Shown piece after piece: positions 19,901-28,199 of a stretch of 64,000 nucleotides of DNA. The DNA is taken from contig NC_013159.1 in assembly GCF_000023865.1 (NCBI RefSeq), positions 2,258,001 to 2,322,000 of the forward strand, in the 5' to 3' direction. A program made the position numbers and the translations under genes. The notes below the pieces were generated by a model that ran no database searches, had not been told where the DNA came from, and saw only the letters and a list, made by a program, of their open reading frames with translations. Source of the stretch: Saccharomonospora viridis DSM 43017 (lineage in GTDB: Bacteria; Actinomycetota; Actinomycetes; Mycobacteriales; Pseudonocardiaceae). How positions within the stretch are numbered: position 1 is the first letter of the stretch; each line of letters begins with the position of its first letter.

Positions 19901-20249
19901 GGTTGCCATCTACTGTGGACACGAGATCCAGATCTACGACGGCAAGTCGGGAGAACCGCAGAAGACCGGGTCGGTCTACAACTTCGATCCGGTGTACTAC
20001 GGCCAAGCGGGTGTGACACCCAAACACCAGTGGAACGAATACGAAATCCGCGTGGAGGGGCAGCACTACACCATCCTCCGCAACGGGCGTGTGATCAACG
20101 AGTTCGACAACACCCCCGGCAAGCAGTCGTCCCGGGACGGTGACCCGTCGACCGACCTGCGTCAATTCGTCAACGGGTACATCGGTCTGCAGAACCACGG
20201 CGACGACGACCTGGTCGAGTTCCGCAACATCCGAGTGCGAAAGCTGTAG
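16665..20249 (+). CDS. Secreted multidomain protein: ThuA, glucose/sorbosone dehydrogenase, PKD, small module, DUF1080
   Basis: This 1194-residue exported protein starts at ATG 16665 after AAGGAG. Domains in order: signal peptide (~1-45); ThuA-like class I glutamine-amidotransferase fold (~60-285); six-bladed glucose/sorbosone dehydrogenase propeller (~290-805, with 'HSCCHAGGGMDFDDDGNLY' and 'GNHGWPYCMG'); PKD domain (~815-890, 'YHWDFGDGTT'); a ~75-residue module (~890-970) also found at the end of the next gene; and a DUF1080 / 3-keto-disaccharide-hydrolase LamG-like domain (~975-1194). The combination suggests extracellular oxidation and cleavage of glycosides. Its 27-base spacing after oxidase copy 2 suggests one operon. 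Confidence 0.88.
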   Translation: MGRRSLGRSLHGRARPNLLRRTTVLMTSTVLVAGLSTMSASGQPETALRAAPEAGSAKADPVQVLVYHGEAAEQDDPVDEAADTIRQLGTRAGFTVDVSSDPAVFTSENLDRYRGVVFLSAEGAGLNSTQEAALRDYVQDGGGFLGIRDAAKAQPDSDWYTGLIGARPTDDAQSTEVQEAVVSVVDRQHPANKGLPLTWTRSDRWLNWETNPIGEVHTIAQVQEHTYDPGENANGPFHPISWCHDYDGGRSFYTAMGGTADSYGEKGFRGHLLGALEWTTGVVRGDCQATIAANYKVERLTEENLPGRLDQIGEPHGLTIADDGTVFYIGRAACPSGPIPNWEDENVGLGCGTIHAWDPETRQAKLVTTLEVFGNRGSGDELIKSEEGLLGITLDPDFADNGWIYVYWMPYESIDTDKRIGKRTVSRFTYDHETSSIDQSTRKDLLSWDTQIHSCCHAGGGMDFDDDGNLYIATGDSNSSQGSDGYSGNNWTKEYKGISFQDARRTSGNTNDLNGKILRIHPEDDGTYTIPEGNLFPEAEYPGDKTRPEIYVMGVRNPSRLHYDPVNDWITTAWVGPDAGEPNPELGPAKYETATIITSAGNHGWPYCMGNRQPYRDRSNEDASVLTGWYDCDNPKNTSPRNTGLEDLPPVRDNMIWYSPQGGGPVFPERDDGSGLPTYEMGDQIFTQPYLKGGAQAVMDGPTYHRSQVDTSSGVAWPEYWDGKWLIGDQSNANNRIAVTVDPSKVEEAAPPAFAEDLRHIIPGGGGDDQLQSWMDAEFGPDGALYLLDYANGFFTLEDNQKLIRVVYQGGPATPAPTAQAYSVQNKPLTVSFLGERSGGVSYHWDFGDGTTSTEANPQHTYAEVGNYTATLTVTYADGETATVETEVAVECAVPDSSRTVHFRDDDTGVTNREVAGGCTVDDLIDDEGNWPSNDDFVAHVEDVTQTLLDGGFLSEDERATLIEAAKRSGIGGKQDDGYEAIFDGTPQSLEGWQQAPGGNFELQPDGSLRSSGGLGMLWYSAEAYGDFSLKLQFRDIAPGEHRANSGVFVRFPDPRTPVDERPVSSCGTKGAARDSQAWVAIYCGHEIQIYDGKSGEPQKTGSVYNFDPVYYGQAGVTPKHQWNEYEIRVEGQHYTILRNGRVINEFDNTPGKQSSRDGDPSTDLRQFVNGYIGLQNHGDDDLVEFRNIRVRKL

Positions 20250-20286
20250 CGGCTACACGCCCGGCACCTGAGAAGTGGAGTTTTCG

Positions 20287-21891
20287 ATGGTCCGACGATT
20301 ACTGGCGAACCTGCGGGTTCGACCTCCGAAAGGGGCGCGAGGCGCGGCAGTGATCGGCCTCTGTGCTGCCCTGTTCTCCCTGTGGCTGGCGCCGGCAGGC
20401 GCCAGCCCGGGGACGGGTGATGCGGTGTCCACCTCGGCCCAGCGACCGGCGCAGCAGCAGGTGTTGACGTGGACCGCTGACGACCGCATGGACGAGTACG
20501 CCTCCGCACCGGCGACCGCGAAGCCGGGTCCGGCGACGATCGTCTTCGAAAACAGCGAGAACACCGGCAACACCAGCGGCATGTCGCACACGTTGACGTT
20601 CGACACGTCGTCACCGGAGTACAACAACGACGTCCAACTGAACATCGTCGCCAGTCCCTTCGACGCGAACGGAGGCAGATACGAGGTCGAGGTGACCCTG
20701 TCACCCGGCAAGTACCGGTACTACTGCGCCATCCCCGGGCACGGGGAGATGCAAGGGGTCCTCGTGGTCACCGAGGACGGCGGTGGCGAGGAGGACACCA
20801 CACCGCCCGAGGTCACCGCGGAGGTGACCGGCGACCAGGACGAGGAGGGCAACTACATCGGTTCGGCCACCGTGAAGATCTCGGCACAGGACTCCGGTTC
20901 CGGGGTGGACACGGTGGAGTACGACCTCGACGAGGCCGGGTTCGAGCCCTACACCGAACCACTGACGATCAACGAACCCGGCGACCACACCGTGCACTAC
21001 CGAGCCACCGACAACGCGGGCAACACCTCCGAAACCGGATCGGTCACCTTCACCGTCGTCGAAGGCGACACCGAAGACACCACACCGCCCGAGGTCACCG
21101 CGGAGGTGACCGGCGACCAGGACGAGGAGGGCAACTACATCGGTTCGGCCACCGTGAAGATCTCGGCACAGGACTCCGGTTCCGGGGTGGACACGGTGGA
21201 GTACGACCTCGACGAGGCCGGGTTCGAGCCCTACACCGAACCACTGACGATCAACGAACCCGGCGACCACACCGTGCACTACCGAGCCACCGACAACGCG
21301 GGCAACACCTCCGAAACCGGATCGGTCACCTTCACCGTCGTCGAAGGCGACACCGAAGACACCACACCACCCGAAGTCACCGTGCAGCTCACGGGTTCCC
21401 AGGACGCGCAGTGGAACTACGTGGATTCCGCCACGGTGGCCCTGTCCGCCCACGATCCGGATTCGGGTGTCCACTTCCTGCGCTACTCGCTCGACGGCGG
21501 GTCGTACACCGCCTACGGCGAACCGATCGTGGTGAACGAGCCGGGTGAGCACACGGTGCTCTACCACGCCGTGGACCACGCCGGGAACAGGTCCGAGGAC
21601 GGCAAGGTGACGTTCACCGTCGTCGTCGCCGAAGGCGATGCCTGTCCGGCTTCGGATATCCGGGACACGTTGGTCATCAAGGGGCACGACAGCACTGTGG
21701 CCAATGTCGACACCGGCAACGGCTGCACGCTCAACGACCTGATCGACGAGCATGCCGAGTACCCCAACCAGGGGGCCTTCCTGGCCCACGTCACCAAGGT
21801 GACCAACGACCTGGTGGCCGACGGTGTCATCTCCGACTCGGAGCAGAGGCGTATCCTCCGCGCCGCCGAGAACTCCGGAGTCGGCGAATGA
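20287..21891 (+). CDS. Secreted cupredoxin with Ig-like repeats and a C-terminal shared module, 534 aa
   Basis: The best start is ATG 20287, eight bases after AGTGGAG. After a signal peptide comes a plastocyanin/azurin-type domain (~40-160). Its copper ligands are visible: His in 'MSHTLTF', Cys and His in 'YYCAIPGHGEMQG', and Met in the same loop. Three OmpL47-like beta-sandwich repeats of about 94 residues follow ('TTPPEVTAEVTGDQDEEG' type); the first two are identical in DNA. The last ~80 residues repeat the module of the upstream 1194-residue protein ('NGCTLNDLIDEHAEY' and 'AENSGVGE'). It lies 37 bases after that gene and is a likely electron-carrier partner. Confidence 0.87.
   Translation: MVRRLLANLRVRPPKGARGAAVIGLCAALFSLWLAPAGASPGTGDAVSTSAQRPAQQQVLTWTADDRMDEYASAPATAKPGPATIVFENSENTGNTSGMSHTLTFDTSSPEYNNDVQLNIVASPFDANGGRYEVEVTLSPGKYRYYCAIPGHGEMQGVLVVTEDGGGEEDTTPPEVTAEVTGDQDEEGNYIGSATVKISAQDSGSGVDTVEYDLDEAGFEPYTEPLTINEPGDHTVHYRATDNAGNTSETGSVTFTVVEGDTEDTTPPEVTAEVTGDQDEEGNYIGSATVKISAQDSGSGVDTVEYDLDEAGFEPYTEPLTINEPGDHTVHYRATDNAGNTSETGSVTFTVVEGDTEDTTPPEVTVQLTGSQDAQWNYVDSATVALSAHDPDSGVHFLRYSLDGGSYTAYGEPIVVNEPGEHTVLYHAVDHAGNRSEDGKVTFTVVVAEGDACPASDIRDTLVIKGHDSTVANVDTGNGCTLNDLIDEHAEYPNQGAFLAHVTKVTNDLVADGVISDSEQRRILRAAENSGVGE
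20794..21357 (+). repeat. Two identical 282-bp tandem repeats inside the cupredoxin gene
   Basis: Copy A is 20794-21075 and copy B is 21076-21357. By eye they are identical base for base, including synonymous positions, each encoding 94 residues. A third, diverged repeat follows from 21358. Identity at silent sites indicates recent duplication or gene conversion. Confidence 0.9.
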
Positions 21892-21922
21892 TCACCCGCC
21901 TCTTCCGAGGGTGAAAGGGCAG

Positions 21923-21955
21923 CGCACTACGTCCGGGCTCGTCGGACGTAGTGCG
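21923..21955 (+). terminator. Terminator hairpin after the cupredoxin gene
   Basis: Thirteen-bp perfect stem (21923-21935 and 21943-21955) with a seven-base loop, 31 bases after the stop at 21891. Confidence 0.65.
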
Positions 21956-21975
21956 TGCCTCGATGTCCGCGTACC

Positions 21976-22016
21976 GGCGTCACCGACCGGGGGCATCGCC
22001 TCCGACCGGTGACGCC
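21976..22016. terminator. Second inverted repeat in the convergent gap
   Basis: Ten-bp stem (21976-21985 and 22007-22016) with a 21-base loop, between convergent genes. Confidence 0.45.
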
Positions 22017-22040
22017 GCCGGAATACGTCCGTCCATGAAG

Positions 22041-22077
22041 GAAGCCCGGCTCGCCGTGACGAGGCGAGCCGGGCTTC
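22041..22077. terminator. Bidirectional terminator between the cupredoxin gene and ahpF
   Basis: Fifteen-bp perfect stem (22041-22055 and 22063-22077), seven-base loop, 16 bases past the ahpF stop. It probably ends ahpCF transcription from the right as well. Confidence 0.7.
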
Positions 22078-22093
22078 TCACGCATGACGTTCT

Positions 22094-23665
22094 TCAGTCG
22101 TCGGTCGGAGCCGAGGTGCGGACCAGGTAGTCGAACGCGCTCAAGGCGGCGGTCGCACCGGATCCCATCGCCGTCACGATCTGCTTGTAGGGCTCGGTCG
22201 TGCAGTCGCCCGCGGCGAACACTCCCGGCACGGAGGTCGCGCCCCGCTCGTCGACGACGATCTCCTTGTGCTTGGTCAACTCGACGACGCCCTCGAGCCA
22301 CTCGGTGTTCGGCAGCAGGCCGATCTGCACGAACACGCCCTGGACGTCGAGCCGTCGGCTCTCGCCTGTCTCGGTGTCGGTGTAGGTAAGGCCCGTTACC
22401 GAGGTGCCGTCGCCGAGGACCTCGGTGGTCTTCGCGTTGAGAACGATGTCCACATTGGTCAGGCTGCGCAGCTTGCGCTGCAGCACCTCGTCGGCTCGCA
22501 ACGTGTCACCGAGCTCCAGCAACGTCACGTGCGAGACGATCCCCGCCAGGTCGATGGCGGCCTCGACTCCGGAATTGCCACCACCGATCACCGCGACCGG
22601 CTTGCCGCGGAACAAGGGGCCGTCGCAGTGGGGGCAGTAGGTCACACCCTTGTTGCGGTACTCCTGCTCCCCCGGGACCCCGATGGGACGCCAGCGGGCG
22701 CCGGTCGCGAGGATGACGGTGCGTCCCTTCAGCGTGGCGTCGTTTTCCAGCACCAACGTGTGCAGGTCACCGGGCTGTGTCGCCGGCTCCAGCCGCACGG
22801 CCTGCTGCGAGTCCATGATGTCGATCTCGTAATCCGAGGCGTGCTGTTCGAGCGCGGCGGCGAACTTCGGCCCCTCGGTGTAGGGCACGGAGATGAAGTT
22901 CTCGATCGCCATGGTGTCCAGCACCTGACCGCCGATACGGCCGGCGGCGACCCCGGTGCGGACACTCTTGCGGGCGGCGTAGATCGCCGAGGAGACACCG
23001 GCCGGCCCGGCACCGACGACGAGCACGTCGAAGGGCTCCTTGTTGCCGATCTCCTGAGCGGCCCGCTGTGCGGCTCCACTGTCGAGTTTGCTCAGAATTT
23101 GCTCAAGGGTCATCCGACCCTGCTCGAAGTGTTCACCGTTGAGGAACACGGAGGGCACCGCGAGCACGCCCCGGGCCTCGACCTCGTCCTTGAACAGGGC
23201 ACCGTCGACGGCCACGTGCTTGATCCGCGGGTTGACCACGCTCATGAGGTTGAGCGCCTGGACGACCTCGGGACAGTTCTGACAGGACAGTGACAGGTAG
23301 GTGACGAACTCGTAGTCGCCGTCCAGCCGCCGGATCTGCTCGATGACCTCTTCGGACACCGCGGGGGGATGTCCACCGACCTGGAGCAGAGCGAGCACGA
23401 AGGAGGTCAGCTCATGCCCGAGCGGGACACAGGCGAACCGCACCGATATGTCGGTTCCCGGTCGGACGATGGCGAACGACGGACGACGCTCGTCGTCGTC
23501 ACGGCGTACCACCGTGATCTTCTCCGAGAGTGCGGCAACCTCGGTCAACAGTTCCATCAGCTGGGCGGACTTGGCACTGTCGTCCAGCGACGCGACTAGT
23601 TCGACCGGCTGCCGAAGAAGCTCGAGATGTTGGGCGAGCTGCTTGGTTAGTGCCGGGTCAAGCAC
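22094..23665 (-). CDS. ahpF: Alkyl hydroperoxide reductase subunit F (NAD(P)H:peroxiredoxin reductase)
   Basis: Flavoprotein that reduces AhpC. The N-terminal ~200 residues are the paired thioredoxin folds with the redox motif 'CQNC' (Cys128/Cys131). The thioredoxin-reductase-like part follows: FAD motif '[17 protein letters not shown]', redox-active 'CPHCDGPLF' near residue 345, NAD(P)H motif '[17 protein letters not shown]' and C-terminal '[15 protein letters not shown]'. Length 523 matches the family. It lies 128 bases downstream of ahpC on the same strand, forming ahpCF. No OxyR gene is visible nearby. Confidence 0.96.
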   Translation of the reverse strand: MLDPALTKQLAQHLELLRQPVELVASLDDSAKSAQLMELLTEVAALSEKITVVRRDDDERRPSFAIVRPGTDISVRFACVPLGHELTSFVLALLQVGGHPPAVSEEVIEQIRRLDGDYEFVTYLSLSCQNCPEVVQALNLMSVVNPRIKHVAVDGALFKDEVEARGVLAVPSVFLNGEHFEQGRMTLEQILSKLDSGAAQRAAQEIGNKEPFDVLVVGAGPAGVSSAIYAARKSVRTGVAAGRIGGQVLDTMAIENFISVPYTEGPKFAAALEQHASDYEIDIMDSQQAVRLEPATQPGDLHTLVLENDATLKGRTVILATGARWRPIGVPGEQEYRNKGVTYCPHCDGPLFRGKPVAVIGGGNSGVEAAIDLAGIVSHVTLLELGDTLRADEVLQRKLRSLTNVDIVLNAKTTEVLGDGTSVTGLTYTDTETGESRRLDVQGVFVQIGLLPNTEWLEGVVELTKHKEIVVDERGATSVPGVFAAGDCTTEPYKQIVTAMGSGATAALSAFDYLVRTSAPTDD

Positions 23666-23793
23666 GAACGACCTCCGGGAATCGGTCGGTGAGAAGGGCT
23701 GGAGGAGAGGTCCGCGCTACCCGGACCAGGCTGACTGCACTCGTGCCCGAGTAGCGCGGACGGAAAAAGGGAGGGAAAGAGGGTTGCGGTTAA

Positions 23794-24357
23794 TCAGATC
23801 TTGCCGACGAGGTCCAGCGACGGGGCCAGGGTCTCTTCGCCCTCTTCCCACTTGGCCGGGCAGACCTCGTTGGGGTGCTCACGGACGTACTGCGCGGCCT
23901 TGACCTTGCGCAGCAACTCGGTGGCGTTGCGGCCCACACCCTCGGGCGTGATCTCCATGATCTGGATCACACCGTCCGGGTCGATGACGAACGTGGCACG
24001 GTCGGCGAGGCCCTGGCCCTCACGCATCACGTCGAAGTTCCGCGTGATCACACCCGCGGGGTCACCGAGCATCGGGAACCGGATCTTGCGGATGGTGTCC
24101 GAGGTCTCGTGCCACGCCTTGTGGGTGAAGTGCGTGTCGGTCGACACCGAGTAGATCTCCACGCCGATCCGGGTGAACTCGTCGTAGAGGTCCGCAAGAT
24201 CCCCCAGCTCGGTCGGGCACACGAAGGTGAAGTCAGCCGGGTAGAAGAACACGATCGACCACTTGCCGCGAAGGTCCTTGTCGCTGACCTCCACGAACGA
24301 ACCATTGTGGAACGCAGTGGTCGTGAACGGCTTCACTTCCGTATTGATCAGTGCCAT
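23794..24357 (-). CDS. ahpC: Alkyl hydroperoxide reductase subunit C, typical 2-Cys peroxiredoxin
   Basis: Reduces hydrogen peroxide, organic peroxides and peroxynitrite. The peroxidatic Cys47 is in '[10 protein letters not shown]' and the resolving Cys166 in 'NEVCPAKW', both at the positions found in the 187-residue enterobacterial type. This differs from the AhpC-AhpD type common in mycobacteria and fits its pairing with AhpF. The leader contains AGGAGG about ten bases before the ATG. The promoter region carries the same 11-base motif as furA-katA. Confidence 0.97.
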   Translation of the reverse strand: MALINTEVKPFTTTAFHNGSFVEVSDKDLRGKWSIVFFYPADFTFVCPTELGDLADLYDEFTRIGVEIYSVSTDTHFTHKAWHETSDTIRKIRFPMLGDPAGVITRNFDVMREGQGLADRATFVIDPDGVIQIMEITPEGVGRNATELLRKVKAAQYVREHPNEVCPAKWEEGEETLAPSLDLVGKI

Positions 24358-24375
24358 CTATTCAAGGCCTCCTAT

Positions 24376-24406
24376 GACAGGTTTTCTGGAATCATACCAA
24401 TCTAGC
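24376..24406 (-). promoter_or_regulatory. ahpC promoter with FurA-like box
   Basis: On the minus strand this contains ATTCCAGAAAA at 24392-24382, identical to the motif before furA, in a local AT-rich stretch. The motif ends about 25 bases upstream of the ahpC start. A TTC-n2-GAA core makes it partly palindromic. Shared FurA control is the simplest reading. Confidence 0.5.
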
Positions 24407-24766
24407 CATCGGGGCCATCAGGGAGTTGACCAAGCTCACGTCGCCCCCTCGCCCCGGCTCGAACTCGCTCGCATCCGGCCCGGGAGAGGGTAGGTCAATC
24501 CTCCACAGTGGACCACCGAAGTTCCGTCGTCCCGCCCGAAGCGGGACACAGGATCATCCTGGCCTGTCACGAATCACCGGCATCAACCGGGTCCATCACA
24601 CCAACGAGTTACACGTGCGGGTGACGCGACTCACTCCGGTGTGCCCGACATGTCAGTGCGCAACCGGACCACACCACCACGCCACACCATCGAGCGACAC
24701 AGCAGCGACACAGCAGCGGCACAGCTTCGAGCCTCGATCCCGCCCACACGGCACGCACGCCCCGAC
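24407..24766. other. Intergenic region, no gene recognised
   Basis: About 360 bases between the ahpC promoter and the 3' end of the GAF regulator gene, both on the minus strand. It contains short CAGCGACACAGCAG-type repeats but no coding signal or clear hairpin. Confidence 0.4.
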
Positions 24767-26026
24767 TCACGCCTCGGCAGCCGCCGCCTGGGAGGGGTGG
24801 ACCGACATCGACACCTGATCGGCCAGCCGATACGGCCGGGTGTTCACCAACGCACCGAGCAGCCGCCGCAACCGCGACACCTCCGCCCGCACCGTGACCA
24901 CGTGCTCGGCGTCCCCGTACAACGCCCGGCTCAACGCCTCGGCCGACAGCCCCGCGGGCCCGGCACGATGCAGCAGCACCAGGATCTCGGCGTGCCGTCT
25001 CGTCAGCGGTCTCCGCCAGTCGACGTCACCACCCCACAGGCTGAGCGTCGGCGTGCGGGTGAGGTCCAGCTCGAGCCGCACGGCCCGATCGGAACCCGAC
25101 GGCCGGATGAGCCACCCCTCCCCCAGCCTCTCGGGATGACATACACCCAACCCGGGCACCACGACCGGCTCCCCGTCACCCGAGGGCACCGCGATCCGGT
25201 CACCCACCCACACCCCCGCACTGGCGGCCACCCACCCCTCGTCGTCGACCACCAACGCCGGCCCCGCGGCCAGTACCGGCTCTCCCACCCGACGAAGCCG
25301 ATCCAGCCGCTCTCGATGCCGCTGCCACAGCCGAGACTCCGCCAAACGCCGTCCGGTCTCCACCAACGCACCGATCGCCGGGTGCAGGGTCAACGCGGGA
25401 CCGCTGACATTGATCACGCCGAGCAGTTCCCCCGTCCTCGGGTCATGGACGGGGGCCGCGGTGCAGTACCAGGAGTGCTGCCGCCGTTCGAAATGCTCCC
25501 CGGCGAGCAGCTCGACCGGAGCCGCCTCGACGAGTGCGGTGCCGATGGCGTTCGTCCCCACCCGTCTCTCACTCCACTCCGCCCCCTCGCAGAACCCGAG
25601 CCCATCGGCCCGCCGTCGAACCGCGGGCGTTCCCTCCCGCCAGAGAACCACGCCGTCTCGGTCGGTGATGACCAGCAGCACGTGGGAGGCGTCGGACATC
25701 GCACCGACCACCTGTCTTAGCTCCGTCACGACGCCCCGCAGCGGTGAGACCTCCCGGCGCAGTGCCAGCTCTTCCCCGGCCAGGCGGCCACGGACATTGA
25801 GCGCATCGGCTTGCAGTCCGAGACGGCGTACCCGCGACCACGACCGGAAGACGATCCCACGCGGGCGCATCGGCGGCCGCCGCCCCGAGATGACGGCCTC
25901 GTGCATACGGATGAGGTCACGCGCGTGGTCAGGAAGGCTCCGACCCGGCGGGACGGCACTGGGCACGCTCACGGTCACCTCCCGCGCCGCCGTGGTGAAG
26001 CCGAGAGCGGGTGCCGCCCACGACAC
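24767..26026 (-). CDS. GAF-domain transcriptional regulator with C-terminal winged helix
   Basis: The 419-residue protein resembles the sensory half of AcoR-like activators. The GAF domain (~110-250) has 'SHVLLVITDRDGVVLW', 'EGAEWSERRVGTNAIGTAL', 'AGEHFERRQHSWYCTAAPV' and 'GELLGVINVSGP'. The sigma-54 AAA+ domain is absent. The C-terminus (~340-400) is a winged-helix-like segment ('LTRRHAEILVLLHRAG' and 'HVVTVRAEVSRLRRLLGAL'). It is divergent from the flavin monooxygenase and probably regulates it. The start is uncertain: several in-frame GTGs lie within the first 25 codons. Confidence 0.82.
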   Translation of the reverse strand: MSWAAPALGFTTAAREVTVSVPSAVPPGRSLPDHARDLIRMHEAVISGRRPPMRPRGIVFRSWSRVRRLGLQADALNVRGRLAGEELALRREVSPLRGVVTELRQVVGAMSDASHVLLVITDRDGVVLWREGTPAVRRRADGLGFCEGAEWSERRVGTNAIGTALVEAAPVELLAGEHFERRQHSWYCTAAPVHDPRTGELLGVINVSGPALTLHPAIGALVETGRRLAESRLWQRHRERLDRLRRVGEPVLAAGPALVVDDEGWVAASAGVWVGDRIAVPSGDGEPVVVPGLGVCHPERLGEGWLIRPSGSDRAVRLELDLTRTPTLSLWGGDVDWRRPLTRRHAEILVLLHRAGPAGLSAEALSRALYGDAEHVVTVRAEVSRLRRLLGALVNTRPYRLADQVSMSVHPSQAAAAEA

Positions 26027-26122
26027 TCACCAAGGCATGCAATTCCCTGCAACGGTTGTCCCTCCCCACCACCGCTGCCTGTGATCGAGATTACACAGAT
26101 GTCGATGGAGGCAGGAGTGGCG

Positions 26123-27940
26123 ATGGCACAGACGATCGGCCGAGAAGCACCGGTGGGCTCCCCGCAGGCACGTGTCGACGCCTGGCTGGAGCGATTCGAG
26201 GCCGCGCTGACCGCACGTGACGTCGAAACGGCCGCGAGGATGTTCGCCACGGAGAGTTACTGGCGTGATCTCGTGGCGTTCACCTGGAACATCAAGACCG
26301 TCGAGGGACGCGAAGGCGTCGCGGACCTGCTCCACGCATGCCTGGACCACACCGCCCCTTCGGGTTTTCGCGTCACCGAGCCCCCGACCGAGGCCGACGG
26401 GGTCGTCGAGGCATGGCTGGAGTTCGACACCGCCACCGGCCGCGGCCAGGGGCATCTCCGCTTGACCGACGAGGGCGCGTGGACACTGCTCACCGCCCTG
26501 CGGGAACTCAAGGGATTCGAGGAACCACGGGGACCTCGGCGCCCGCAAGGGGTCGAGCACGGCGTCGTCCGAGGACGCCGGTCCTGGGCGGAGCAGCGGG
26601 AACGGGAACAACGCGAACTCGGCTACCAGCGCCAGCCCTACGTCGTCGTGATCGGCGGCGGACAGGGCGGCATCGCCCTCGGCGCACGGTTACGCCAGTT
26701 GGACGTGCCGTCGCTGGTGGTGGAACGTCACGCCCGCCCGGGCGATTCGTGGCGCACGCGGTACAAGAGTCTGTGCCTGCACGACCCCGTCTGGTACGAC
26801 CACCTGCCCTACCTGCCGTTCCCGGACAACTGGCCGGTGTTCGCACCGAAGGACAAGATCGCCGACTGGCTGGAGATGTACGTCCGGGTGATGGAGGTGC
26901 CGTACTGGACGCGGTCGGAGGTCACGTCGGCCTCCTGGGACGAGCGGACACAGCAGTGGACGGTGACGGTCGACCGCGGCGAGGAAACGGTGGTGCTGAC
27001 ACCCCGTCACCTCGTCTTCGCCACGGGCATGTCGGGTAAGCCGAACATCCCGTCGTTTCCGGGGATGGACGTCTTCGAGGGCGAACAGCACCATTCCTCA
27101 CAACACCCGGGCCCCGACGCCTACACCGGAAGGAAAGCGGTCGTCATCGGCTCCAACAACTCGGCCCACGACATCTGCGCGGCCCTGTGGGAACACGGCG
27201 CGGACGTGACCATGGTGCAGCGCTCGTCCACCCATGTCGTCCGGTCGGAGTCACTCATGGAATTCGGCCTCGGCGACCTCTACTCCGAGCGGGCGGTGGC
27301 CGCGGGTATCACGACGGAAAAGGCAGATCTGACCTTCGCGTCCCTGCCCTACCGAATCATGCCCCGATTCCAGATCCCCATCTACGAGAAAATCAAGGAG
27401 CGGGACGCGGATTTCTACGCACGGCTGGAGAAGGTCGGTTTCCAACTCGATTGGGGCGATGACGGATCCGGCTTGTTCATGAAATACCTCCGCCGCGGCT
27501 CGGGCTATTACATCGACGTGGGCGCCTCGGAACTCGTCGCCGAAGGAAAGATCAAACTCGCGCACGGCCAGATCGACCATCTGACCCGTGACAGCGTGGT
27601 GCTGGCCGACGGCACCGAACTGGAAGCCGATCTCGTCGTCTACGCCACCGGTTACGGATCGATGAACGGATGGGTCGCCGACATCGCGGGGCAGGAGATG
27701 GCCGACCGGGTCGGGAAGTGCTGGGGCCTCGGCTCGGGGACGACCAAGGACCCGGGCCCCTGGGAAGGCGAGCAGCGCAACATGTGGAAGCCCACGCAGC
27801 AGCCGGGCCTGTGGTTCCACGGCGGGAACCTGCACCAGTCACGCCATTACTCACTGTATCTGGCGCTGCAGCTCAAAGCGCGTTACGAAGGCATCCCCAC
27901 ACCGGTTTACGGGCTTGAAGAAGTGCACCACCCGTCCTGA
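26123..27940 (+). CDS. Flavin-containing monooxygenase-like FAD/NAD(P) oxidoreductase, 605 aa
   Basis: Start is ATG 26123, six bases after AGGAG. Residues ~10-150 form a SnoaL/NTF2-like domain ('WLERFEAALTARDVETAA' helix, 'YWRDLVAFTWNIKTVEG'). The FMO-type core follows: FAD motif 'VVIGGGQGGIALGARL', a 'FATGMSGKPNIPSFPG' segment, NADPH motif 'AVVIGSNNSAHDICAAL' and C-terminal 'LVVYATGYGSMNGW'. These enzymes oxygenate N, S or carbonyl carbon; the substrate is not evident. Divergent placement from the GAF regulator suggests induction by the substrate. Confidence 0.88.
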   Translation: MAQTIGREAPVGSPQARVDAWLERFEAALTARDVETAARMFATESYWRDLVAFTWNIKTVEGREGVADLLHACLDHTAPSGFRVTEPPTEADGVVEAWLEFDTATGRGQGHLRLTDEGAWTLLTALRELKGFEEPRGPRRPQGVEHGVVRGRRSWAEQREREQRELGYQRQPYVVVIGGGQGGIALGARLRQLDVPSLVVERHARPGDSWRTRYKSLCLHDPVWYDHLPYLPFPDNWPVFAPKDKIADWLEMYVRVMEVPYWTRSEVTSASWDERTQQWTVTVDRGEETVVLTPRHLVFATGMSGKPNIPSFPGMDVFEGEQHHSSQHPGPDAYTGRKAVVIGSNNSAHDICAALWEHGADVTMVQRSSTHVVRSESLMEFGLGDLYSERAVAAGITTEKADLTFASLPYRIMPRFQIPIYEKIKERDADFYARLEKVGFQLDWGDDGSGLFMKYLRRGSGYYIDVGASELVAEGKIKLAHGQIDHLTRDSVVLADGTELEADLVVYATGYGSMNGWVADIAGQEMADRVGKCWGLGSGTTKDPGPWEGEQRNMWKPTQQPGLWFHGGNLHQSRHYSLYLALQLKARYEGIPTPVYGLEEVHHPS

Positions 27941-27949
27941 GCCGAAAGC

Positions 27950-27993
27950 GGCACCGGAGGCGCCACGACCAGTCCCACGGCGCTTCCGGTGCC
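27950..27993 (+). terminator. Terminator after the flavin monooxygenase
   Basis: Stem of 15 positions (27950-27964 and 27979-27993) with one non-Watson-Crick pair and a 14-base loop, 9 bases after the stop. Confidence 0.6.
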
Positions 27994-28199
27994 ACCCGAC
28001 CGACCTCTGTCCACTACGGAATGACCGCCCTAATCGGGAACCGCATCGACGAAGTCGACGAAACGTTTATTCCGACGTCCTGCCCCGCATCACGGTTTTC
28101 AACCCAGCCACGAAAGCCCTCTCAAAAAAAACGCGAGCGCCGAATGTCACCGACTTTTGACGGGTTGTTGTCCCTGCCGCACTCGGCCAGCCTGAATCC

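Noticed and set aside
20701-21789. Minus-strand frame with duplicated segments under the cupredoxin gene
   Set aside because: Its repeats are only the mirror of the 282-bp DNA repeats; the plus strand has a signal peptide and copper ligands.
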